This document shows, one piece after another, positions 1-10,402 of a DNA stretch of 64,000 nucleotides; position 1 is the stretch's first letter; every line of letters begins with the position of its first letter. The notes beneath the pieces were generated by a model. That model ran no database searches, had not been told where the DNA came from, and saw only the letters and a list, made by a program, of their open reading frames with translations. The stretch spans positions 2,616,501 through 2,680,500 of the forward strand of contig JAUFRC010000001.1 of assembly GCA_030410095.1 (NCBI GenBank), given 5' to 3'. Origin of the DNA: Paracoccus cavernae (GTDB lineage: Bacteria > Pseudomonadota > Alphaproteobacteria > Rhodobacterales > Rhodobacteraceae). A program made the translations under genes and the position numbers.

Positions 1-1
1 T

Positions 2-3000
2 GCCTGTTTCCCCAAGGACGGCTCGGCCACTGCGCCGGTGCCTTTCGCCAATGCGCTTTCGGGGCGCGTGCTGGATCTGCAGCCGCAAAGCCTGACGCAA
101 GCGCAGGCCCGTGCCGCCGCCGCGCGCTTTCTGAGCGATTACGACCTGCGCGAAGCCCGCAGCCTCGCGAACGGCATGGCGGCCATGTATCCGCCCTCGG
201 CCGAGCCCGACCCCGCGGGAGCCGCCGCCCGTGCCGAAGCAATGGGCGATATGGCGACCGCAATCCGGCTTTCGGCCACGCTGACCGCGCAATTCGATCG
301 CGGCGAGGACTGGGCGAATTTCGCGCGGCAGATGCTTTACGCGCCTGAAGGGGCAGGGAGTTTCTCGTCGCAGGTCATCGCCTCGGCGGCGGTCAACGCC
401 TATCTGCGCGCGGGCAACGACGCCGCGGCGGCACTGGCCTTGCGCTGGCTGTCCTTTGCCTACGAGCGGCAGGGTCGCGGGCAGGACGGTCTGGCGGCCC
501 TGCAGCTTGCCAACCAGCTCTTGCCGAATGATCCGGCCATTCTGGACGATCTCCAGACCTCGACCGACCGCAACGGCATGCGCGTGACGGATACCCGCAG
601 CGATACGGCCGCCGCCGTGCCGCGTTTTGCATCGCGATGTCGCGCCAGATGGATCCGGCAGTGAACTACGCCGATTTCATGCGCCTGCCCGCGACGGATA
701 TGGCGGTGACGGTCAACGGGTCCGAACTGTGCCTGACCGGCCTGACCTTCGGCCAGCAGATCGAGGTCACGCTGCGCGCTGGCCTTCCGGCCAAGGGCGG
801 CGACACGCTGCCCAAAGACATCACCCTGCGCAGCTATATCCGCGACCGTGATCCTTCGTTGCGCTTCCCGAGCCGCGCCTTCGTCCTGCCCTCGGGCGGA
901 GATCAGGGGCTGTCGGTCTCGACGGTGAACGTCGATCTGATGGATTTGACGCTGCTGCGCCTTTCGGACCGCAACCTGTTGCGCACCATGTCCGACGGGC
1001 TGTTCGCAACGCCGCTGGATAGCTGGCAGGCCGGTTACTTCTCGGACGGGCTGGCGACCGAAGTCTGGCGCGGCAAGGCCGAACCCGCCAAGCCCAGCGG
1101 TCAGGAAACGCTCAACCGCGAAATCACCTCGCGCCTCGCCATTCCGGCCGAGGCGGGCAATCTCGCCCCCGGCATCTACCTGCTTCAGGCCTCGATCGAC
1201 GGCAAGGACATCGATGACACCGGCGTCGCGACGCAATGGTTCGTGATCTCGGATTTCGGGATCTCGAGCTATTCGGGCACCGACGGGCTGACCGTCGCGG
1301 TCCGCAGCCTCGCCGATACTTCGGCCAAATCCGGCGTCGAGGTCGCGCTGGTGTCGCGCGCCAACGAGGTTCTGGCCCGCGCGATCACCGATGATCAGGG
1401 CATCGCCCATTTCGCCCCGGCCTTTCGCTGGGTCAGGGTCCGGCCGCGCCCGCGCTGATCACCGTCACCGCATGGTCGGGCGAAGGTGCGGAGCGCGCGC
1501 CCCGGGACATGGCCTTCATGTCGCTGACCGATGCCGAATTCGACCTCTCGGATCGCGGCGTCGAGGGCAGGCCCCGCCCCCGCCATCGATGTTTTCGTCG
1601 CCACCGACCGCGGCGCCTATCGCGCGGGCGATACGGTCAACGCCACCATGACGGCCCGCGATCTCGAAACCCGCGCGCTGTCGGCCCTGCCGCTGACCGC
1701 CGTCATCATCCGCCCCGACGGGGTCGAGCAGGCCCGCATGATCGCGACCGAGGCCGGAGCAGGCGGCCATGTCCTGTCATGGGCCATTCCGGGCAATGCG
1801 CCGCGCGGCACCTGGCGGCTGGAAATCCGCGCCGAGGCCGACGGCCCCGCGCTCGCCACCACCCGCATGATGGTCGAGGACTTCCTGCCCGAGCGCATCG
1901 ACTTCACCCCAAACTGCCCGAGGGACCGATCAAGGCAGGCGAAACGCTGACCGTCTCGTTGACCGCGAACTGGCTGTTCGGCGCTCCGGCGGCGGAACTG
2001 CCGGTCGACGGCTCGCTGTTGCTGTCGCCGCGCACCACCCTTGCCGCGTTCAAAGACTATCGCTTCGGCCGCTATGACGACGAAAGCCAGTCCACCGCGG
2101 AATCCATCGCCAGCGGCCAAACCGATGCGGACGGCAATTTCTCGACAGAAGTCACCCTTCCCGATGCCGAGACCCTCGGCCAGCGCCCCGTCGAAGCCAA
2201 GGTCGTGCTCGATGTGCGTGAAGGCGCGGGCCGTCCGGTCGAGCGCAGCCAGTCGACGCTTATCCTGCCCGACCAGCCCATCATCGGCATCCGCCCGCTC
2301 TTCGAGGACGATACGGTCGCCGACGGCTCCGATGCCCGCTTCGCGCTGATCGCGGTCGGCCCCGACCAGCAGCCTGCCGCGGCCGCCGTGCAGTGGGAGA
2401 TCAACCGCGTCGAGACCCATTACGAATGGTATTCGCTTGGCGGCCAATGGCAGTGGGAAACCACGACCACCCGCCAGCGCGTCGCCGAAGGCAGCGCCGA
2501 GATCGGCGAAACGCCGGTCGAAATCGCGGGCACGGTCGGCTGGGGCAGCTATGAATTGGTGGCGCGTACCGCGGCAGGTGCCGTCAGCTCGACCAGCTTC
2601 TATGCCGGCTGGGGCTTTAGTGCGGGCGCGGGCTCGGATACGCCCGACCGCCTCAAGGTCGCGCTGGACAAACCCGCCTATCGCAGCGGCGACACCGCCA
2701 ACGTCACGGTCGAGGCGATTGCGGACGGCCAAGGCATCGTTTCGGTGATGTCGAGCAAGCTCGTCAGCCAGCAGATCGTCCCGTTGAAGGCCGGCGACAA
2801 CGTCATCGCGCTTCCGGTCACGGATGACTGGGGCGCGGGCGTCTATGTCTCGGTCAGCGCGATCCGTCCGATCTCGGGGATCGAGGCGGGCGACCGCATG
2901 CCGGTGCGCGCGCTCGGCATTGCCCATGCCGCCGTCGACCCCGGTCAGCGGCAGCTTCAGGCCAGCCTGACCGTGCCCGCCGAAACCAATCCGCGCCAAT

Positions 3001-5256
3001 CGGTGCCGGTCACCCTCAAGGTCGAGGGCGGCATTGCTGGCGAGACGGTCCATGCGACCATCGCGGCGGTCGATCAGGGCATTTTGAACCTCACCGGCTT
3101 TACCCCGCCCGATCCGTCGAAACATTACTTCGGCCAGCGCCGCCTCGGCGTCGGTCTGCGCGATCTCTACGGCCGCCTGATCCTGCCTTCGGGCGCAGCG
3201 GACGGCACCTTCCGCGAAGGCGGCGATGCGCAGGTCTCGGGGACCGAGGCCCCGCCTCCGACCGAAAAGCTGATGAGCTGGTTCTCCGGCCCGCTGACCG
3301 TCGGCGCGGACGGCACCGTGACCGTCGACCTGCCGATCGGCGATTTCAACGGCCAGATCCGCGTCATGGCGGTGGTCTGGTCCGAAACCGGTATCGGCCA
3401 AAGCGATGCGACCATCCTGTCGCGCGATCCGGTCGTCATGACCGTGACCGCCCCCGCCTTCCTTGCACCGGGTGATCAGGCCCAGATCGGGCTGCGTCTG
3501 ACCCATGCTTCGGGTCCGGCGGGCGACGTTCGCGTCGCGCTGGCCCAAGCGGGCGGCGAGGCGGGGATCGGCTTTACCCTGCCGCAAGACAGCGTGACCC
3601 TGACCGAGAAAGGCGAGGCCAAACTGTCCGTGCCGCTTTCGGCGGGCGAGCAGACCGGCCTTGCCGAAATGCGCCTGACCCTGACCACGCCGGACGGCAC
3701 CGCGCTGACCAAGGATATCGCGATCTCCGTCGCGATGAACGAGCCCGACATCCAGCGTCAGGACCGGCTGGCGATTGCCCCCGGAACCAGCCTCGGCATC
3801 CCGCCGCAGCTGACCGACGGGCTGCTGCCCGGCGCGGCGATCTCGGTCGCGGTGGGCAATTACGGGCGGCTCGACGTGGCCGGCGCGCTCGCGCGGCTTG
3901 AACGCTACCCCTATGGCTGCACCGAGCAGATCACCTCGATCGCGATGCCGCTTTTGTACCTGCCGCGGCTGTCGGCGCTGGAGAACATCAGCGCCAACAA
4001 CCCCAATCCGACCTCGATCGAACAGGCCATCGCGTTGATCCTGACGCGCCAGTCCTCGAGCGGCGGATTCGGCCTCTGGTCGGCGGATCGGGCGATCTTT
4101 GGCTCGACAGCTATGTCTCGGACTTCCTGTCGCGTGCCCGTGCGGCGGGCCACGAGGTCCCCGACGCGGCCTTCAAACAGGCGATCGACAACCTGCGCAA
4201 CCGCGTCAACACATCGATCGAACCGCGCTCGGCCTCGGCCGACGAAAACGCGGCCCTCGCCTATGCGCTCGCTGTTCTCGCGCGCGAGCGGGCCGCGACC
4301 ATCGGCGATCTGCGCTACTATGCCGACACCACCCCGAGGCTTTCTCGACCCCGATGGCGGCGGCCAATCTGGGTGCGGCGCTGGCATCTTCGGGCGACCA
4401 GTTGCGCGCGGACAAGATGTTCCGTCAGGCCTATGGCGCAATCGGGGCTGCCCCTGCGGAGGGCCGTGGCTACCGCAGCGATTACGGCACCTATCTGCGC
4501 GACATGGAGGCGGTTCTGGCGCTCTCGACCGAAGCCAAGACCCAAGCCGTCGACCAAAGCCAGCTCACGACGCTGGTCGCCGACCGGATCGCGTACGCCA
4601 ACGAGCGCGGCCAGAACCTTTCGACACAGGAATCGGTCTGGTCGGTGATGGCCGCGCAAAGCCTTTCGGACGGGAATAGCGCGCTGACGCTGAACGGGGT
4701 CGCGCTCGGCTCTGCCGTCGCGGATCTGCCCGAGGGTGCGGTTCTGGCCAATGGTGGCGGCGCGCCGATCACCATCACCCTGACCGCAACCGGCCAGCCG
4801 GTCACCGCTCCGGCGGCGGGCGGCAAGGGCTATACGCTGCTGCGCGAGTATTTCACCATGGAGGGTGCGCCGGTCGATCCTGCGCAGGTCTCGCTTGGCA
4901 CGCGGCTGGTCACGGTGCTGACGGTCCGTCCCGACAGCGCCGAAGGGGACGCCTGATGGTCACCGATCCCCTGCCCGCCGGTTTCGAGATCGACAACCCC
5001 AACCTGATCAGCGCGGGCGACATCTCGCAGCTGAGCTGGCTGGGCGAGGACACCCCTCGACCGATATGGCCGAATTCCGGCAAGACCGTTTCGCGGCCTC
5101 GCTGAGCTGGATGTCGGACAGCCCCTTCCGGCTGGCCTATATCGTGCGCGCGGTCACCCCGGCAGCTTCCGCCATCCGGCGGCCAGCGTCGAGGATATGT
5201 ACCGCCCCGAATACCGCGCATGGACAGATGGCGGGACGGTCGCGATCACGCCCTGA
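2..5256 (+). CDS. Alpha-2-macroglobulin family protein (5' end outside window)
   Basis: Large envelope protein of the bacterial alpha-2-macroglobulin family, thought to trap proteases in the periplasm. An N-terminal region of about 200 residues is followed by MG/bait domains, the thioester motif PYGCTEQ near position 3910, a helical TED domain and a C-terminal domain ending around MYRPEYRAW. Cys and Gln of CTEQ are present, so it is a thioester-competent type. The reading frame is broken nine times (near 627, 1431, 1576, 1913, 4086, 4333, 4945, 5055, 5160), eight being losses of one base and one (1576) a gain of one C; the protein is continuous across all of them, so I read this as one gene of more than 1750 codons. 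The usual partner pbpC is not downstream. Family assignment is firm; whether the gene is truly intact depends on resequencing. Confidence 0.9.
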
Positions 5257-5295
5257 CCGCGAAATCTGCCCGCAAGTCGCTTTGCGAACAACCGG

Positions 5296-5323
5296 AACGC
5301 CGGCCCCGAAACGGGCCGGTGTT
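5296..5323 (+). terminator. Stem-loop after the macroglobulin gene
   Basis: Arms AACGCCGGCCC and GGGCCGGTGTT (one G-U pair) around a six-base loop, 40 bases after the stop codon. The following bases are only weakly T-rich, so termination may be inefficient. Confidence 0.5.
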
Positions 5324-5432
5324 TCGCGTAAAAGCCCGCGAATCATGCGACCAAAGAACAAGAAGCTTTGACTTGCCAGCGCCTGCGGACCCCGTGTTAC
5401 GCTGATCCCCGAGGAGATCTTGGGAGGACGCC

Positions 5433-6467
5433 TTGCCACGCCCCCGTCACGACACCCGCCCCCGTCACGAAGATCGGGTCACCAGCGCATCGCAATCCCC
5501 CGCAGCGGTCAGCCGCGAGGCGGCACGCTGGCGGCGCTCGATGGTGAAATACGGCCTCGATCCGGCCGTCGCCGCCGAGCGCAACCGCCTCGACGCTTCG
5601 GCCACCGCCGCGCGCAGCGAAAGGCTGGGCGACTTGCTGGCGGTCGCGGCGCCGCGGCTCGACCAGCTTTACCAGCTGGTTTGCCCGACCGGCTGTTCGG
5701 TCCTGCTGACCGATGCCGACGGGATTGTGCTCGACCAGCGCATCAGCGACGGCGACGGCGACAGCTTCCGCGCCTGGGGACTGTGGCGCGGGCATGACTG
5801 GTCCGAGGCCGCCGAGGGCACCAACGGCATCGGCACCTGTCTGGTCGAGGGCCGTCAGGTCACGATCCATCGCGACGAACATTTCTTTTCGCGCAACACC
5901 GGCATGACCTGCGTGGATGCGCCGATCTGGGGACCAGACGGCCGCGTCGTCGCGGCGCTCGATGTCTCCAATGCTCGGCGCGACCACAACGAACGGCTCA
6001 ATGCGCTGATCATGGCGCAGGTCGCCCAAACCGCGCGCATGATCGAGGCGGCCTACTTTCGCGCCAGCTTTCCGGCGGCGCGCATCATCATCGCGGAGGG
6101 CGAGAGCCCCGAGCAGAACCTGCTGATCGCGGTCGATCGCGACGATCTGATGATCGGGGCGAACCGCGCCGCGCGCCGCGCCTACGGGCTGGAGAAGGAA
6201 GGCATCCTGCGGCCGCGGCCGGCCTCGGACCTGCTGGGGCAAAGCGACGAGATCACGGGGTTCGAACAGGCCGAGCGCTCGACCGTGATGGGCGCGTTGA
6301 CGCGGGCGCAGGGCAATGTCTCGGCCGCCGCGCGCGCGCTCGGCGTCGGGCGCGCCACGCTTTACCGCCGCATGTCGCGGCTCGGGATTACCGAAGGCAC
6401 CGCCAGAAGTGCCACGTCCGCCACCCCTGCCCTGCCCGCTGCCCGCAGCCGACTGTCTCACCCCTGA
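5433..6467 (+). CDS. GAF-Fis transcriptional regulator, AcoR-like without AAA+ domain
   Basis: Regulator of 344 residues. Residues about 55-210 form a GAF sensor domain typical of AcoR-type activators (motif AAEGTNGIGTCLVEG, then HFFSRNTGMTC). The C-terminus carries a Fis-type helix-turn-helix (NVSAAARALGVGRATLYRRM). The sigma-54-interacting AAA+ domain that normally lies between the two is absent, so it cannot open sigma-54 promoters in the usual way. I chose the TTG at 5433 because GGGAGGA lies seven bases upstream. The stop codon lies inside a perfect inverted repeat (6454-6471) in front of the aldehyde dehydrogenase gene, which suggests it controls that gene. The effector is unknown; an alcohol or aldehyde is likely from context. 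Confidence 0.82.
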   Translation: MPRPRHDTRPRHEDRVTSASQSPAAVSREAARWRRSMVKYGLDPAVAAERNRLDASATAARSERLGDLLAVAAPRLDQLYQLVCPTGCSVLLTDADGIVLDQRISDGDGDSFRAWGLWRGHDWSEAAEGTNGIGTCLVEGRQVTIHRDEHFFSRNTGMTCVDAPIWGPDGRVVAALDVSNARRDHNERLNALIMAQVAQTARMIEAAYFRASFPAARIIIAEGESPEQNLLIAVDRDDLMIGANRAARRAYGLEKEGILRPRPASDLLGQSDEITGFEQAERSTVMGALTRAQGNVSAAARALGVGRATLYRRMSRLGITEGTARSATSATPALPAARSRLSHP

Positions 6468-6471
6468 GACA
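6454..6471. promoter_or_regulatory. Perfect inverted repeat, candidate operator of the aldehyde dehydrogenase gene
   Basis: TGTCTCA-CCCC-TGAGACA: 7-base perfect arms with a 4-base spacer. It overlaps the last codons and stop of the GAF-Fis regulator and lies about 105 bases before the next start codon. No T-run follows, so it is not a terminator. Dimeric Fis-type regulators bind such symmetric sites; binding here is inference. Confidence 0.6.
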
Positions 6472-6575
6472 CATTCTGCGCTGCGGCACGCGCGGCCCGA
6501 TTGACCGGCGCGGGACAGGATCTGAAGCTTCAACGCAATCCGGTCGAGGAGGCCGGTTCCTAGGAGAGAATTCAA

Positions 6576-8102
6576 ATGCCGAACGACCAAACGCATGACT
6601 TCAAAGGCGTGAACGTTTCGCCCTTCGCGAAACGCTATGACAACTTTATCGGCGGCCAGTTCGTCGCGCCGAAATCGGGCCGGTATTTCACCAATACCAC
6701 CCCGATCACCGGTGCCGAGATCGGCGAAATCGCCCGCTCTGATTCCAACGACATCGAAGCGGCGCTGGATGCTGCCCATGCCGCCAAAGACAAATGGGGC
6801 GCGACCTCGCCGACCGAGCGTTCCAACATCTTGCTGAAAATCGCCGACCGGATGGAGCAGAACCTCGAGCTGCTCGCGACTGCCGAGACCTGGGACAACG
6901 GCAAGCCGATCCGCGAGACCCGCGCCGCCGACCTGCCGCTGGCCATCGACCACTTCCGCTATTTCGCAGGCGTCCTGCGCTCGCAGGAAGGCTCGATCAG
7001 CCAGATCGACAACGACACCGTTGCCTACCACTTCCAGGAGCCTCTGGGCGTCGTCGGCCAGATCATCCCGTGGAACTTCCCGCTGCTGATGGCCTGCTGG
7101 AAGCTTGCTCCCGCGCTGGCCGCCGGCAACTGCGTCGTCCTCAAACCCGCCGAGCAGACCCCGGCCTCGATCATGGTCTGGATCACCATCGTCGCCGATC
7201 TGCTGCCGCCGGGCGTGCTCAATATCGTCAACGGTTTCGGTCTGGAGGCAGGCAAGCCGCTGGCGTCGAGCCCGCGCATCTCGAAAATCGCCTTTACCGG
7301 CGAGACGACGACCGGCCGTCTGATCATGCAATATGCCTCGGAAAACCTCATTCCGGTCACGCTGGAACTGGGTGGCAAATCGCCGAACATCTTCTTTGAA
7401 GACGTGGCCCGCGAGGACGACGATTTCTTCGACAAGGCGCTCGAAGGCTTCACCATGTTCGCGCTGAACCAAGGCGAAGTCTGCACCAGCCCGTCGCGCG
7501 TGCTGATTCAGGAATCGATCTACGAACGCTTCATCGAACGCGCGATCAAACGCGTTCAGGCGATCAAACAGGGCGACCCGCGCGATGCAGCGACCATGAT
7601 CGGCGCGCAGGCCTCGAGCGAGCAGAAGGAAAAGATCCTTTCCTACCTCGACATCGGCAAGAAAGAGGGTGCCGAGGTACTGACCGGCGGCAAGGCGGCC
7701 GAGCTGGGCGACGCGCTGGCAGGCGGCTATTACATCGAGCCGACCGTCTTCTTCGGCAACAACAAGATGCGCATCTTCCAGGAGGAGATCTTCGGGCCGG
7801 TCGTGTCTGTGACCACCTTCAAGACGCAGGAAGAAGGTCTGGAAATCGCGAACGACACCCTGTTCGGCCTTGGTGCCGGCGTATGGTCGCGTGACGCCAA
7901 TACCTGCTACCGCATGGGTCGCGGCATCAAGGCCGGCCGCGTCTGGACCAACTGCTACCACGCCTATCCGGCGCATGCGGCCTTTGGCGGCTACAAGCAG
8001 TCGGGCATTGGTCGCGAGACCCACAAGATGATGCTCGACCACTACCAGCAAACCAAGAACATGCTGGTCAGCTATTCGCCGAAAAAGCTGGGCTTCTTCT
8101 AA
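6576..8102 (+). CDS. NAD-dependent aldehyde dehydrogenase (AcoD/ExaC type)
   Basis: Oxidises an aldehyde, probably acetaldehyde, to the acid with NAD in the cytoplasm. The 508-residue protein has the family length. Visible motifs are the cofactor loop [13 protein letters not shown], the catalytic Glu in ELGGKSPN and the catalytic Cys in [12 protein letters not shown] purine-rich ribosome site (AGGAGAG) precedes the ATG. The gene follows a GAF-Fis regulator and precedes a DUF779 gene, the usual setting of ExaC/AcoD enzymes for ethanol or acetoin catabolism. The frame is unbroken. The exact substrate cannot be read from sequence. Confidence 0.93.
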   Translation: MPNDQTHDFKGVNVSPFAKRYDNFIGGQFVAPKSGRYFTNTTPITGAEIGEIARSDSNDIEAALDAAHAAKDKWGATSPTERSNILLKIADRMEQNLELLATAETWDNGKPIRETRAADLPLAIDHFRYFAGVLRSQEGSISQIDNDTVAYHFQEPLGVVGQIIPWNFPLLMACWKLAPALAAGNCVVLKPAEQTPASIMVWITIVADLLPPGVLNIVNGFGLEAGKPLASSPRISKIAFTGETTTGRLIMQYASENLIPVTLELGGKSPNIFFEDVAREDDDFFDKALEGFTMFALNQGEVCTSPSRVLIQESIYERFIERAIKRVQAIKQGDPRDAATMIGAQASSEQKEKILSYLDIGKKEGAEVLTGGKAAELGDALAGGYYIEPTVFFGNNKMRIFQEEIFGPVVSVTTFKTQEEGLEIANDTLFGLGAGVWSRDANTCYRMGRGIKAGRVWTNCYHAYPAHAAFGGYKQSGIGRETHKMMLDHYQQTKNMLVSYSPKKLGFF

Positions 8103-8111
8103 GCTCCTGAA

Positions 8112-8135
8112 ACGGCCCCCAAGCGGGGGCCGTTG
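8112..8135 (+). terminator. Strong stem-loop after the aldehyde dehydrogenase gene
   Basis: AACGGCCCCC-AAGC-GGGGGCCGTT, a perfect 10-base stem with a tetraloop, ten bases after the stop codon. Only a short T-rich stretch follows further on, so some readthrough into the DUF779 gene is possible. Confidence 0.75.
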
Positions 8136-8170
8136 CCTGTGGCACGGGTATTTTTGTGAAAGAGAAAGAG

Positions 8171-8499
8171 ATGGGCACCGTAAGCGCAACCCCGAGGCCC
8201 TGCAGCTTCTGGCCGAGATCGTGGCCGATCACGGGCCGGTCATGTTCCACCAATCGGGCGGCTGTTGCGACGGGTCGAGCCCGATGTGCTATGCGCAAGG
8301 CGATTTCCGTTTGGGCGAACGCGATCTGAAGCTGGGCGAGATCGGCGGAATGCCGTTTTATATGGCGGAAAGTCACGCTGTGGCTTGGATGCACACCGAT
8401 CTGGTCATAGATGTTGTCGCAGGGCGCGGCGGCATGTTTTCTCTGGACAACGGCCGCGAGAAGCGTTTCCTCGTGCGCTCGGAGATTTGCGCGCGCTGA
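8171..8499 (+). CDS. DUF779 domain protein
   Basis: Small protein of about 109 residues of the DUF779 family, whose members are commonly encoded beside AcoD/ExaC aldehyde dehydrogenases; function unknown. Visible motifs are the cysteine pair in QSGGCCDGSSPMC, which could bind a metal, and DVVAGRGGMFSLD. A one-base loss in the C-run at 8190-8193 breaks the frame after SAT; restoring it gives SATPEALQLLAEI. The ATG at 8171 follows GAGAAAGAG; an in-frame GTG lies 15 bases upstream. A metal-linked role with the dehydrogenase is inference. Confidence 0.78.
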
Positions 8500-8551
8500 T
8501 TGAACGGCGCGCCTGTGGGCGCTATCTAGTCGCCTCAAAGGAGACGCATCC

Positions 8552-9460
8552 ATGGCAAACAAGGTTTTCATCGACGGCGAGGCCGGCACGACGGGTCTGC
8601 AGATCCGCGAGCGTCTGGCTCCGCGTTCCGATATTACGCTGATCCAGATCGATCCGGCGTTGCGCAAGGATGCCGATGCCCGTCGCGCCGCCATGGCCGA
8701 GGCGGATGTGGCGATCCTCTGCCTGCCCGATGCCGCCGCCAAAGAGGCCGTGGCCTTGGCCGCGGGGCTGGATGTGCGTTTCATCGACGCTTCGACCGCG
8801 CATCGGGTCAATCCCGACTGGGTTTTCGGCCTGGCCGAGCTTGAGGACGACATGCGCGCGCGGATTGCGGGCGCGAAATATGTCGCCAATCCCGGTTGCT
8901 ATTCGACCGGCGCGATCGCGCTTTTGGCGCCCTTGGTCAAGGCCGGCCTCGTCAGCCGCGACGAAGACCTGACCATCAATGCCGTCTCGGGCTATACCGG
9001 CGGCGGCAAGGAGCTGATCGGCGAATACGAGCGCGGCGAGGCGCCCGATTTCTTCGTTTATGCCCTGACCCAGCACCACAAGCACCTGCCCGAGATCATG
9101 CATTACGTCGGCCTGACCAAACGTCCGGTTTTCGCACCTTCGGTGGGCAATTTCGCGCAGGGCATGGCGGTCCAGATCCCGCTGCATCTGGATAATTCGC
9201 GCAACATGAACAATCTGCGCGATGCCTTGCAGGCGCATTACGCAGGCCAGCAATTCGTCTCGGTGATCGATGCCGAGCCGCGGGTGGTGCCGACGCGGCT
9301 GAACGGGACCAACCAGCTCGAAATCTCGGTCCATGGCGACGAGGAGAACGGCTGCGCTGTGCTGGTCGCGGTGCTCGACAACCTCGGCAAAGGCGCGTCC
9401 GGCGCGGCGGTCCAGAACCTCAACCTCATGCTTGGCACCGACGAGGCGGCAGGCCTCTAA
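8552..9460 (+). CDS. argC: N-acetyl-gamma-glutamyl-phosphate reductase
   Basis: Third step of arginine synthesis: reduces N-acetylglutamyl 5-phosphate to the semialdehyde with NADPH. The 302 residues match the short (type 2) ArgC subfamily. The N-terminus [19 protein letters not shown] is the characteristic NADP-binding start, and the catalytic Cys is in NPGCYSTG (near residue 115). GGAGACG precedes the ATG. It stands alone between terminators, as is common for argC in this group. The frame is unbroken. Confidence 0.95.
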   Translation: MANKVFIDGEAGTTGLQIRERLAPRSDITLIQIDPALRKDADARRAAMAEADVAILCLPDAAAKEAVALAAGLDVRFIDASTAHRVNPDWVFGLAELEDDMRARIAGAKYVANPGCYSTGAIALLAPLVKAGLVSRDEDLTINAVSGYTGGGKELIGEYERGEAPDFFVYALTQHHKHLPEIMHYVGLTKRPVFAPSVGNFAQGMAVQIPLHLDNSRNMNNLRDALQAHYAGQQFVSVIDAEPRVVPTRLNGTNQLEISVHGDEENGCAVLVAVLDNLGKGASGAAVQNLNLMLGTDEAAGL

Positions 9461-9513
9461 GGCGCGGCCACGGGAACGAACGGCCATCTGCAAGAGCGGG
9501 CCGCAGGAATTGG

Positions 9514-9548
9514 AAAAGCGCGGGGGCAGGTTCTGCCTCCGCGCTTTT
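9514..9548. terminator. Bidirectional terminator between argC and the Trm112-like gene
   Basis: AAAAGCGCGG pairs with CCGCGCTTTT around an inner GGCAG/CTGCC helix. A-run and T-run on opposite sides let it serve argC on the plus strand and the converging 9565-9768 gene on the minus strand. Confidence 0.85.
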
Positions 9549-9564
9549 TCACGGGTTTCGGGGC

Positions 9565-9768
9565 TTAATCGTCGGCTTTGATCTGGCGCGCCTCGCCGAC
9601 CAGCATGATCGGGATGCCGTCATGGATCGGAAAAGCCAACCCTGCCGCCCTCGAGACCAGCTCCTGCCGCGCGGCATCGTAATGCAGCACGGTATGGGTC
9701 ACGGGGCAGACCAGAGCCTCGAGCATATGGCGGTCGAATTCGCGACCATTGGGCTGGGTGACGCTCAC
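9565..9768 (-). CDS. Trm112-like protein (YcaR family)
   Basis: Protein of 67 residues with the Trm112 core [16 protein letters not shown] and the closing motif [13 protein letters not shown]. Eukaryotic Trm112 activates methyltransferases; the bacterial role is unsettled. Only one of the usual cysteine ligands is seen, so zinc binding is doubtful. The GTG start overlaps the stop of the LON-domain gene (GTGA), so translation is probably coupled. It is the last gene of the minus-strand cnoX-LON-Trm112 operon. Confidence 0.85.
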   Translation of the reverse strand: MSVTQPNGREFDRHMLEALVCPVTHTVLHYDAARQELVSRAAGLAFPIHDGIPIMLVGEARQIKADD

Positions 9769-10402
9769 TGGATGATTTCCTCATTATCGCCGTTGCGCAA
9801 AGCATATTCGAGCAAGCCATCCAGCAACTCGCGCCGCTGGACAAGGGTCTGGGCCTCGAGCAATGCCTGTTTTTCCTCTCCCCCAAGGGCAGGACCATGG
9901 CGAGCGAGTTCACCAGCATCTCGTCATCGACATGCTCGGCCGCCTCCCAATCGGTCGACAGCTCGTGCGCATCCATATAGCGCCGCAGCCGGTCGAGAAA
10001 CGCGCCGCGGTTCAGGCCGGCGTCGATTTCGGGCTGGAGGCCGCGATCAAGCGGGAAGCCGCTCCAATCCACATCGCCTTGCAGATAGGGCATGAACCCC
10101 TCCTGCACCGCGCCCAGCCGGAAACGCGAGACGGCGCGCAACGTGATCATATAGCGGCCGTCGTCCATTTCCGAAAAGCTGACGATCCGTCCCGCGCTGC
10201 CGATCTGCGCCAGCCCGTCCGCCCCGCCCTCTTGCGGCTGGATCATCCCGATCAGCCGGTTCGAGGTCTTGAGCACATCCTCGACAAGCTGCAAATAGCG
10301 CGGCTCGAAGATCTGGAGCGGCAGACGGCCGCGCGGCATCAGCACCGCCCCTTCGAGCGGAAAAAGCGGGATCGTATCGGGAAGGTCGAAACGCCGCAGC
10401 AT
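9765..10402 (-). CDS. LON substrate-binding domain protein
   Basis: About 212 residues consisting of the Lon N-terminal (substrate-binding) domain without ATPase or protease parts. Visible motifs are [20 protein letters not shown] and [12 protein letters not shown]. Such stand-alone proteins are thought to act in protein quality control. The frame is broken near 9875 (one base lost in the purine run), after which the C-terminus reads [20 protein letters not shown]. The ATG overlaps the stop of cnoX by one base, and its own stop overlaps the next GTG: a tightly coupled three-gene operon. Confidence 0.85.

Noticed and set aside
1617..3587. A 656-codon minus-strand open frame inside the macroglobulin gene
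   Set aside because: Shadow frame opposite conserved macroglobulin domains; no ribosome site or motif.
6472..6575. Sigma-54 promoter before the aldehyde dehydrogenase gene
   Set aside because: GGCACG is present but no GC element twelve bases further fits, and the regulator lacks the AAA+ domain.
5397..8189. A 930-codon open frame on the minus strand across the regulator and aldehyde dehydrogenase genes
   Set aside because: It is the antisense shadow of two well-recognised plus-strand genes in high-GC DNA, with no family resemblance and biased Arg/Asp/Gly composition.
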